From: UMGS1601 sp964617585
GTDB lineage: Bacteria > Bacillota > Clostridia > Oscillospirales > Ruminococcaceae
DNA: 56,542 bases
NCBI GenBank assembly: GCA_964617585.1
Contig: CAZTXS010000010.1
Span: 1-56,542 of the forward strand
Reading direction: 5' to 3'
This document shows, piece by piece, positions 50,290 through 56,542 of this stretch (its first letter is position 1; each line of letters starts with the position of its first letter). The notes under the pieces are model-generated. The model was given only the letters and a program-made list of their open reading frames with translations, was not told where the DNA came from and ran no database searches. The position numbers and the translations under genes were made by a program.

Positions 50290-50814
50290 TTATCTCTTGA
50301 TTCCGTAATATGCTCCGTTCATATCAAAGAATAAATTAATATGCGGCGTTGCGAAAGTGAAAACAATAAATAAAATCGTTGTGATAACAAGAATAATTAT
50401 TCCCGTTAAATTGCTGTGAGCGTTTGTTTTGTAGTTTTTAATAAAATAAACAGTGGCAATGAGAATACTAAGATAAAAAATTATAATATCGCAGACCATA
50501 TAGTTTTTTCCTATAATTCCAGAGTAAGTGAAGTAAAGAACAATTACGCTTAAAATCCCTAATAGAACAGCTTTTGCTTTTATATAGAAAAAGCCGTTGT
50601 GTTTCTTTCCTATAAAGAAATACTCGAAAATTGCAAAAATCAAAAGAGGGAAAAACGTCAACTTCAAATGCTCGAATACGCTTTCATTAACAGGTGATAT
50701 AAGAGCCGCAGCCGGACTTTTATTTGTCCATTCATATAAGAAATGCAGCAGAGTTCCGGCAACTGACGCAAAAAAGAAAGACGCAATTTCAAATTTTTTT
50801 ATTCTGTTCATCAT
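50290..50814 (-). CDS. Small polytopic membrane protein (DUF6512-like)
   Basis: 174 residues from ATG 50814, with AGGAG ten bases upstream. Residues further upstream in frame come from a diverged repeat copy. Five membrane helices are visible. Conserved-looking features are FLYEWTNKSPAAALISPVNESVFEHLKLTFFPLL near the N-terminus, with acidic and His residues at the end of helix 1, and TPHINLFFD before the C-terminus. It resembles the uncharacterised DUF6512 family (from memory). The function is unknown. Confidence 0.7.
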   Translation of the reverse strand: MMNRIKKFEIASFFFASVAGTLLHFLYEWTNKSPAAALISPVNESVFEHLKLTFFPLLIFAIFEYFFIGKKHNGFFYIKAKAVLLGILSVIVLYFTYSGIIGKNYMVCDIIIFYLSILIATVYFIKNYKTNAHSNLTGIIILVITTILFIVFTFATPHINLFFDMNGAYYGIKR

Positions 50815-50830
50815 TATATTACCACTCCTG

Positions 50831-50965
50831 TTCGATAAAGGGCAACGCCCGTCATTTAACAACAACTTTAAGCAACAGCTCTTAGGCTTCTAAGAAGGTA
50901 ATTAATTCTCCTTCTTAATAAATAGAACCTGCCGCCTCAGAGGCGGACAATAAAGTCGTGTTATT
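50831..50965 (-). repeat. Diverged copy of the dispersed repeat
   Basis: TTCGATAAAGGGCAACGCCC with GTCATTTAAC, a different central hairpin (AAGAAGG/CCTTCTT) and GAACCTGCCGCCTCAGAGGC at the other end. It matches the family only at the two ends. It lies at the 3' side of feoB in gene orientation. Confidence 0.6.
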
Positions 50966-50994
50966 ATTAGATATTATCAGATAATACTATTATA

Positions 50995-52902
50995 TTAAAA
51001 TATCATCGATAATATATTCTTTGTCAGAAAACAAATTATTATTCCCACGCATAACGGAAGTAAAAACGCAATAGCAGTATATTTCTTGCTTTTGGTTTCT
51101 TTATAAATTGTCAGTATTGTTGTCGAACACGGAAAATGGCACAGTGAAAACAGCATGGTGCAAACGGCGGTGGTAACCGTCCAGCCGTTGGCGATAAGCA
51201 GATTATGAAGTTCTGAGAGGCTTTCGTATTCGGTAAGCGAGCCTTGCGCAAGATAAGCCATAAGTATTATAGGGAAAACTATTTCATTGGCAGGGAAGCT
51301 CAGTATAAAAGCTAAAAGTACAACTCCGTCAAGTCCTATTGCCGACGCAAACGGTTCTAAAAAGTCTGATACTGAATTTATCAGCGTTTCGCCGCCGATA
51401 CGGACATTTGCAAATATCCATATTATTGCTCCGGCAGGTACGGCCACCGTTACAGCTCTGCCCAGCACGAACAGAGTTCTGTCAAGAACGGAACGAACTA
51501 TGACCTTTCCTATCTGCGGACGGCGGTAGGGAGGAAGCTCAAGAGCAAAGTATGTTGACTCGCCTTTGAGCACTGTCTTTGACAAAAGACGCGATACTAA
51601 AAGAGTTAGCACAACTCCCAGAACAATGACAAGCAAAAGAGCCAGAGCGCACAAAAAAGAATTTGCAAAAGACGAGCTTAATCCTCCAATAAGGAACATA
51701 GTGATTATTGCTATCAAGGTGGGAAATCTCCCGTTGCAGGGTACAAAAGAGTTTGTAAGCATGGCTATAATACGTTCTCTGGGGGAGGAAATTATTCTGC
51801 AGCCGATAACTCCGCAGGCGTTGCAGCCGAATCCCATGCACATTGTAAGAGCTGATTTTCCGTCCGCTCCCGATTTTCTGAAAAATTTATCAAGGTTAAA
51901 TGCGATGCGCGGAAGATACCCGAAATCCTCGAGAAGCGTGAACAGCGGAAAAAATATCGCCATAGGCGGAAGCATTACCGCAACTACCCATGTAACCGTT
52001 TTATATATTCCGTCTGTTATAATTCCACTTAACCATGAGGGCGAGTTAATAAACTCAAAAAAATCAGTTATATACCCTTGAAGATATGTAAAAAGCTTTG
52101 ACAGCATTTCCGATGGATAGTTTGCTCCGATGATAGTAAGCCAGAAGATTCCGCCCAGCAGCAAAAGCATAATAGGGATTCCCGTAAGCCGTGATGTAAA
52201 TATTTTATCTAAAATTCTGTCGCGCCTGTCATATCTTTTCTTATTGAAAAAAACGCATTTGCCTGCGATTTTTTCACTTGTCGAAACGTATTTGACCGTT
52301 CGTTCCTCTTCGCTTTTGCAGTCGCTGAAATCTATTTTTCTGAGATATTTCTGCGGTTCAGAGCGGCATACGTCACTAACCTTTTCTTTAAGAATGTCAA
52401 GACCGTTTTCACTTCTTGCTACAACGCTTACAACCTCGCAGCCAAGTTGTAAGGATAATTCGTCGCAGTCTATATCGATTCCTTTTTTATCGGCTTCATC
52501 CATAAGATTGACGCATAAAACAACTCTGTTTGAAATATTTATTATCTGAAGCGCAAGGTTTAAATTCCTCTCAAGGCAGGTTGCGTCGCAGACTATAATT
52601 ACAGCGTCAGGCTCTCCGCTTTCTATGTAATCTCTTGCTACCTCCTCTTCGGCAGAGCCTGCAAAAAGCGAATAGGTTCCCGGGAGGTCTACCAATTCAT
52701 ATTTGATGTTGTCGTATGTATAGTTTCCCACTGCGTTTGAAACGGTTTTCCCCGTCCAGTTGCCCGTATGCTGATTAAGCCCTGTTAGTGCGTTGAATAT
52801 TGTAGATTTTCCGACGTTAGGATTTCCTGCAAGGGCGACTGTAATTTTTTCTTCTTTTTCTTTGGAGCTTTTTGTTATGTTATAAGCTTTATCACGAGCC
52901 AA
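50995..52902 (-). CDS. feoB: Ferrous iron transporter FeoB
   Basis: 635 residues, shorter than E. coli FeoB but usual for this group. The N-terminal G domain has GNPNVGKST (G1), DLPGTYSL (G3) and NLMDEADK (G4), followed by helical GDI-like residues and about ten membrane helices with two Gate-like blocks (LEDFGYLPRIAFNLDKFFRK and GCNACGVIGCRI). It imports Fe(II). A TTG start at 52902 has GGAGG eight bases upstream. feoA lies 109 bp upstream on the same strand, separated by a hairpin and a short repeat fragment. Confidence 0.93.
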   Translation of the reverse strand: MARDKAYNITKSSKEKEEKITVALAGNPNVGKSTIFNALTGLNQHTGNWTGKTVSNAVGNYTYDNIKYELVDLPGTYSLFAGSAEEEVARDYIESGEPDAVIIVCDATCLERNLNLALQIINISNRVVLCVNLMDEADKKGIDIDCDELSLQLGCEVVSVVARSENGLDILKEKVSDVCRSEPQKYLRKIDFSDCKSEEERTVKYVSTSEKIAGKCVFFNKKRYDRRDRILDKIFTSRLTGIPIMLLLLGGIFWLTIIGANYPSEMLSKLFTYLQGYITDFFEFINSPSWLSGIITDGIYKTVTWVVAVMLPPMAIFFPLFTLLEDFGYLPRIAFNLDKFFRKSGADGKSALTMCMGFGCNACGVIGCRIISSPRERIIAMLTNSFVPCNGRFPTLIAIITMFLIGGLSSSFANSFLCALALLLVIVLGVVLTLLVSRLLSKTVLKGESTYFALELPPYRRPQIGKVIVRSVLDRTLFVLGRAVTVAVPAGAIIWIFANVRIGGETLINSVSDFLEPFASAIGLDGVVLLAFILSFPANEIVFPIILMAYLAQGSLTEYESLSELHNLLIANGWTVTTAVCTMLFSLCHFPCSTTILTIYKETKSKKYTAIAFLLPLCVGIIICFLTKNILSMIF

Positions 52903-52938
52903 TGAGATCTCCTCCCCGATACTTTTTTGAATATATGT

Positions 52939-52973
52939 AAAAATAGTGCGTTAGGTTTTAACGCACTTTTTTT
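52939..52973. terminator. Hairpin terminator between feoA and feoB
   Basis: AGTGCGTT pairs with AACGCACT. In the direction of feo transcription it is followed by ATTTTT, and on the other strand by TTTTTTT. It lies inside the feoAB unit, so it may act as partial terminator or processing site. Confidence 0.7.
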
Positions 52974-52990
52974 AGTTTGAAAAGAAGCTT

Positions 52991-53016
52991 TTCAATAAGG
53001 GCTTGCCTTAGTTATA
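52991..53016 (-). repeat. Minimal repeat fragment overlapping the feoA stop codon
   Basis: The TTCAATAAGGGCTTGCC end is joined directly to TTAGTTATA, so only the two termini of the repeat remain. Read with feoA, TATAACTAAGGC supplies the TAA stop. Confidence 0.8.
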
Positions 53017-53251
53017 CTTTTTCAACGAGGATCTTTTTTGTGTCCTCGTCACGAAGCGCTATTACCGCTCCTCTTATAAAATATGCAACGGGATCTCCGG
53101 CAGGGCTTTTTTGCAGAACTTCAACGTATGTACCGTTAATAAGTCCCATGTCGAGCATTCTTCTTTTTATAAAATCAGAGGTTTCGATATTTTGTACCTT
53201 TGCTTTATCTCCAACCGATAAATCCCATAAATAAACTGCTTCGTTATTCAT
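53012..53251 (-). CDS. feoA: FeoA domain protein
   Basis: 79 residues forming the small SH3-like FeoA fold: LWDLSVGDKAKVQNIETSD, RRMLDMGLINGTYVEVLQKSPAGDPVAYFIRG and VIALRDEDTKKILVE. FeoA is a cytosolic partner of FeoB needed for full iron uptake. It lies upstream of feoB. An AT-rich inverted repeat (ATAAAAT-T-ATTTTAT near 53390) lies further upstream but is not a convincing Fur box. Its stop codon is formed by the repeat fragment. Confidence 0.92.
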   Translation of the reverse strand: MNNEAVYLWDLSVGDKAKVQNIETSDFIKRRMLDMGLINGTYVEVLQKSPAGDPVAYFIRGAVIALRDEDTKKILVEKV

Positions 53252-53415
53252 GCAATTACCATACTTTCTTTAATTTTTATCGGACGGAATTTGCAATTTA
53301 TCAGACAGCGGATATTATGCATAGCTTATATAACTTCAAGCTTTCCGCCTCTAACAATATTATATGTAATTAGTTGCGTTGCGTGATTGATAAAATTATT
53401 TTATTAATGAATACA

Positions 53416-53445
53416 ATAAAAATCCTTCGGCGAAACCGAAGGACT
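53416..53445 (-). terminator. Terminator of the radA/S51 peptidase unit
   Basis: On the minus strand TCCTTCGG pairs with CCGAAGGA around TTTCG, followed by TTTTTATT. Confidence 0.85.
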
Positions 53446-53483
53446 TAAATTTTGTTTTTTATAATATATTTTTATTAGCTATA

Positions 53484-54086
53484 TTATATGACTAATGTTT
53501 CCTTATCAATAACAACTCCCTGACCGTCATCAATACGGATTACATTGCAGTTGTTGGTATGTTCGTATTCTTTTGCACGTTCTTCAAATCTGTCGAAATT
53601 ATTGATAAATCTATGATAGTGAGGAAGAATTTCAATATCTGTCAGTCCTAAAGCGTCAAAGGATTCAAGTCCGACATCATCATTCAATTCAGGCGTATAT
53701 TCTGATATCAGATTAATGTTTCTCTGCAAGATGACTGCACCAGCGCTTACTCCTATAAGGATTTTTGTCTGTGAAATTTCTTTAATGATACTCTCTGCTT
53801 TAGTTTTGCGGATTGATTTAAGAAGATAAAATGGATTTCCGCCGTTGATTTCTATTACATCATATTTCAAAAGTTCTGAGGCATTATCTGTATCAAAATC
53901 AAAATAGTCAACAGTCAGTCCCAGAGAATTAAGCTCGGTTGTTAAATCGGGAATATGATAATCTTTTTCCTTATATGGCACAGAGGCAGTCGTGATTATC
54001 ACTGATGAAGTCAGATTTTTTGTGTATGTTTTTGTACGGTTAAGCAATTCTTTTGATGATAGCCCGTTTGATGTCAGAATAATCAT
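53484..54086 (-). CDS. Peptidase E-like (S51 family) protein
   Basis: 200 residues with the class I glutamine amidotransferase-like fold. The nucleophile elbow is ILIGVSAGAVIL (Ser in place of Cys), preceded by IEINGGNPFYLL and followed by the candidate His in ILPHYHRF. Family S51 includes aspartyl dipeptidase (peptidase E) and cyanophycinase. This protein is the short form, and its substrate is not known. It lies 27 bp downstream of radA on the same strand, probably co-transcribed, and has a terminator after it. Confidence 0.82.
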   Translation of the reverse strand: MIILTSNGLSSKELLNRTKTYTKNLTSSVIITTASVPYKEKDYHIPDLTTELNSLGLTVDYFDFDTDNASELLKYDVIEINGGNPFYLLKSIRKTKAESIIKEISQTKILIGVSAGAVILQRNINLISEYTPELNDDVGLESFDALGLTDIEILPHYHRFINNFDRFEERAKEYEHTNNCNVIRIDDGQGVVIDKETLVI

Positions 54087-54113
54087 TTTATCACTCTTTT
54101 TCTTATCGTTAAC

Positions 54114-55487
54114 TTAAATAAACGCCTCTTTAAATGCACCTTTTATTGAATATGCTCCTATTACTTTCATGCTGTATTTCGATATGTCAATGCCCTTTAT
54201 TGAGCTTCTCGGAACAATGCACTTTTCAAAGCCCAGCCGCTCTATTTCCGAAAGCCTTTGAGTAATATGCGAAATGCTTCTAAGCTCTCCTCCCAAACCT
54301 ATCTCTCCCATGGCTATGACTTTATCGGGGATTACCTTGTCTGTAAGGCTTGAATAAAGAGCAAGAGCTATAGACAAATCGGCGGCAGGCTCGTCAAGCC
54401 TTAATCCGCCCACTATATTCATAAAAACGTCCAGATTACCGAAATAAAATCCCAATCGCTTTTCCAGAACGGCAATGATTATAGCCATTCTGTTATAGTC
54501 GAAGCCTGTGGAAGTCCTTCTGGGAGAAGCGAATCCGCTTTTAGCAACCAGAGCCTGAACCTCCGCCATAATAGGCCGTGAACCCTCCATAACGCAGGCA
54601 ACGCAGCAGCCGGAAACATCTATGGGACGCCCCGATAAGAGCATCATTGACGGATTTTCCACTTCTAAAAGCCCTTTGTCGCTCATTTCAAAAACGCCTA
54701 TTTCATTAGTCGAACCGTACCTGTTTTTGACTGCTCTTAAAATTCTGTAGGACATATTTCTCTGCCCCTCAAAATAAAGCACTGCGTCTACGATATGCTC
54801 CATAACCTTAGGACCTGCGATAGCTCCGTCCTTGTTCACATGACCTACAATGAAAAACGGGATTTCTTCAGATTTAGCGGTGCGCATAAAAAGATTTGTA
54901 CACTCTCTTACCTGAGTGACGCTGCCTTGTGAAGAGGATATTGCGGATATGTTCATTGTCTGAATAGAATCGATAATAACGATGTCCGGTTTCTCTTTCT
55001 TTACCGCTTCGCATACGGCTTCAGCGTCGGTATGAGCGAGAAGATATAAGCTTTCGCTTAATGCTCCCAGTCTTTCGGCGCGCATTTTGATTTGCCGCAT
55101 AGATTCCTCGCCCGAAACGTAAAGCACTGATTTATTTAGGCACAGCGTTTTGCATATTTGAAGCAGTATTGTAGATTTTCCGATTCCCGGTTCTCCGCCT
55201 AAAAGCACAAGCGAGCCTTTTACAAGACCGCCTCCTAAAACCCTGTCAAGCTCGGAAAGTCCTGTGCTGTATCTCACTTCGTCATAGCTTCCGTCGATGT
55301 CGTTTATCGCCTTTATATGTCCTGTAATATCAGCGGCTTTTGAATAACTTTTGCTGCTGACCGAAGCCGTAGCTGCCGTGGTTTCTTCAAAGGTATTCCA
55401 CTCGCCGCAGTTAGGGCATCTTCCGTTCCATTTAGAGCTTTCGTATCCGCAGTTTGAGCAGACGTAAACCTGTTTAAGCTTAGCCAT
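54114..55487 (-). CDS. radA: DNA repair protein RadA (Sms)
   Basis: 457 residues from ATG 55487, which has AAGGAG upstream; an in-frame extension to 55538 lacks one. The N-terminal zinc finger is CSNCGYESSKWNGRCPNCGEW. The RecA-like ATPase domain has Walker A GGEPGIGKST and the RadA-specific KNRYGSTNEIG motif, followed by a Lon-like C-terminal domain (SGFASPRRTSTGFDYNR). RadA promotes branch migration of recombination intermediates. The promoter lies upstream and the gene is divergent from the endonuclease IV-like gene. Confidence 0.95.
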   Translation of the reverse strand: MAKLKQVYVCSNCGYESSKWNGRCPNCGEWNTFEETTAATASVSSKSYSKAADITGHIKAINDIDGSYDEVRYSTGLSELDRVLGGGLVKGSLVLLGGEPGIGKSTILLQICKTLCLNKSVLYVSGEESMRQIKMRAERLGALSESLYLLAHTDAEAVCEAVKKEKPDIVIIDSIQTMNISAISSSQGSVTQVRECTNLFMRTAKSEEIPFFIVGHVNKDGAIAGPKVMEHIVDAVLYFEGQRNMSYRILRAVKNRYGSTNEIGVFEMSDKGLLEVENPSMMLLSGRPIDVSGCCVACVMEGSRPIMAEVQALVAKSGFASPRRTSTGFDYNRMAIIIAVLEKRLGFYFGNLDVFMNIVGGLRLDEPAADLSIALALYSSLTDKVIPDKVIAMGEIGLGGELRSISHITQRLSEIERLGFEKCIVPRSSIKGIDISKYSMKVIGAYSIKGAFKEAFI

Positions 55488-55572
55488 GTTATTTCTCCTT
55501 ATAATTATGATTGTTATTTTACACAAGAAAAAGTACAAAAGTATGTACAGTGAGCTTTAACCTGATAAGAAT

Positions 55573-55601
55573 ATTATAGTATTTTTTAAGAGTTATTGCA
55601 A
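55573..55601 (-). promoter_or_regulatory. radA promoter
   Basis: On the minus strand: TTGCAA (55601-55596), 17-bp spacer, TATAAT (55578-55573). Confidence 0.65.
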
Positions 55602-55627
55602 TAAGAGAGAAAAAATAATATACTTGT

Positions 55628-55656
55628 TTGAAAATTAAGCGTTTATATGATACAAT
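55628..55656 (+). promoter_or_regulatory. Promoter of the endonuclease IV-like gene
   Basis: TTGAAA (55628-55633), 17-bp spacer, TACAAT (55651-55656). It overlaps an apparent upstream in-frame start, which is therefore rejected. Confidence 0.65.
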
Positions 55657-55687
55657 AATAAAAATGAAAGCAAAGGAAGTTTTAATT

Positions 55688-56542
55688 ATGTCAGCATTAT
55701 TCGGACCGGCAGGAAATTCGGATAGTTTTTTTAAAGTATATAAAAGCTCGGTTGACGCTCCTGAGTTTATTAAGGAGCTGGGTATCGACGCTTATGAATA
55801 TCAGTGCGGAAAGGGGGTAAGGGTTTCCGACAAAACGGCTTCGGCTTTGAAAGAAAACGCTGAAAGGTTCGGAATTAAGCTTTCGCTTCATGCGCCTTAT
55901 TTTATTTCGCTTTCGAGCGTTGAGGAGGTTAAGCGTGACAACAGCATAAACTACATACTTCAAAGTGCGGAGGCCGCAACGAAAATCGGTGCGGACAGGA
56001 TAATTATTCATGCAGGCTCTTGTGCGAAAATCACAAGAGAGGAGGCTTTAGAGCTTGCTAAAGATACTCTTTTACGTGCCAGAGAAGAGGTTGTTTTAAA
56101 AGGATTTGAAAAAATACACTTCTGTCCCGAAACAATGGGGAAGGTAAATCAGCTTGGAAATTTAGAAGAAGTTTTAGAACTTTGTTCTCTTGACAACACG
56201 TTTATTCCGTGCATAGATTTCGGACACTTAAACGCAAGAACCTTCGGTGGGATAAAGGGTAAGGCAGAGTATGAGAAAATACTTGATAAAATAGAGGACA
56301 AATTAGGCTCGGACAGGTTGAAAGTCTTTCACAGTCATTTTTCTAAAATCATGTTTACCGATCCGGGCGGAGAGAAAAAGCATCTGACTTTCGATGACAA
56401 TCAGGGCTTTGGTCCTGATTTTGAACCGCTTATGGAGCTTGTTGCGAAGAAAAATCTTTCCCCGACGTTTATCTGCGAAAGTGCGGGAACTCAGGCGGAG
56501 GACGCTCTGACTATGAAGCAATATTATCAGTCGGTCTTATAA
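55688..56542 (+). CDS. nfo: Deoxyribonuclease IV / AP endonuclease family 2 protein
   Basis: 284 residues from ATG 55688, preceded by AAAGGAAG. The TIM-barrel has the family's metal ligands in order: LSLHAPYFISLSS, RIIIHAGS, HFCPETMGK, CIDFGHLNAR, VFHSHFSKI and the final ICESAG. These match the trinuclear zinc site of endonuclease IV, which cuts abasic sites in DNA. A sugar-isomerase-like relative in the same superfamily is less likely but not excluded. It sits beside radA, divergently transcribed. The stop codon is the last three bases of the window. Confidence 0.85.
   Translation: MSALFGPAGNSDSFFKVYKSSVDAPEFIKELGIDAYEYQCGKGVRVSDKTASALKENAERFGIKLSLHAPYFISLSSVEEVKRDNSINYILQSAEAATKIGADRIIIHAGSCAKITREEALELAKDTLLRAREEVVLKGFEKIHFCPETMGKVNQLGNLEEVLELCSLDNTFIPCIDFGHLNARTFGGIKGKAEYEKILDKIEDKLGSDRLKVFHSHFSKIMFTDPGGEKKHLTFDDNQGFGPDFEPLMELVAKKNLSPTFICESAGTQAEDALTMKQYYQSVL

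Noticed and set aside
51566..52081. 171-codon open frame opposite feoB
   Set aside because: Antisense shadow of a well-supported FeoB membrane domain, with no ribosome-binding site or recognisable motif.
53388..53406. Possible Fur box upstream of feoA
   Set aside because: The AT-rich palindrome ATAAAAT-T-ATTTTAT matches the Fur consensus poorly and no clear promoter lies beside it.

Overview
The window looks like chromosomal DNA of a low-GC Gram-positive anaerobe. Promoters are TTGACA/TATAAT type with 17-bp spacers, most genes have strong AGGAGG ribosome-binding sites, and there are many short rho-independent terminators. The scr(SRP RNA)-dnaX-ybaB-recR order, a rubrerythrin, a GTP-type PEP carboxykinase, a Rex-like operator and a GH74-like glycosidase suggest a gut or rumen Clostridia member, probably Ruminococcus/Oscillospiraceae-like. 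That placement is inference. I see no phage, plasmid, CRISPR or transposase gene.

Layout. 1-6.7 kb: tRNA-Ser(CGA), a ComEA-like helix-hairpin-helix protein, lysA and a heterodimeric ABC exporter. 6.7-10.5 kb (minus strand): SRP RNA, dnaX, ybaB, recR and a PHP-domain protein. 10.6-17.6 kb: YfhO-like membrane protein, PIG-L deacetylase, EamA transporter, GH74-like protein. 17.6-23.1 kb: a TetR regulator divergent from an MMPL transporter and an exported Leu/Gly heptad-repeat protein, with an operator array between them. 23.2-25.4 kb: DUF4867-like protein plus a fucose/arabinose-isomerase-family protein. 25.5-34.3 kb: a REC-GGDEF-EAL-PAS signalling protein, polysaccharide deacetylase, rubrerythrin, CCA-adding enzyme, Lnt. 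34.4-40.8 kb: small lipoprotein, SecG, RNase R, SH3-domain protein, PEP carboxykinase. 40.9-43.9 kb: two paralogous solute-binding lipoproteins without permeases. 44-50.3 kb: a copper P-type ATPase with a C-terminal CopZ-like domain behind its own internal ribosome-binding site, a serine hydrolase and an M23 surface protein. 50.3-56.5 kb: small membrane protein, feoAB, S51 peptidase, radA and an endonuclease IV-family protein.

The most striking feature no gene explains is a dispersed, GC-rich, multi-hairpin repeat of about 140 bp. There are six near-complete copies and about ten truncated ones. Most sit directly at the 3' end of a gene in the same orientation as that gene. They overlap the stop codons of recR, feoA and the GH74-like gene, and they supply the C-terminal codons of the EAL-domain protein and the CCA-adding enzyme. 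They behave like a MITE/REP-type element that has become part of the 3' untranslated regions.

Other leads are a Rex-like operator before the PEP carboxykinase promoter, a copA-copZ fusion with an apparent internal start, a four-site operator array for the TetR regulator, direct repeats upstream of the orphan solute-binding proteins, and a structured stretch before the small lipoprotein gene.
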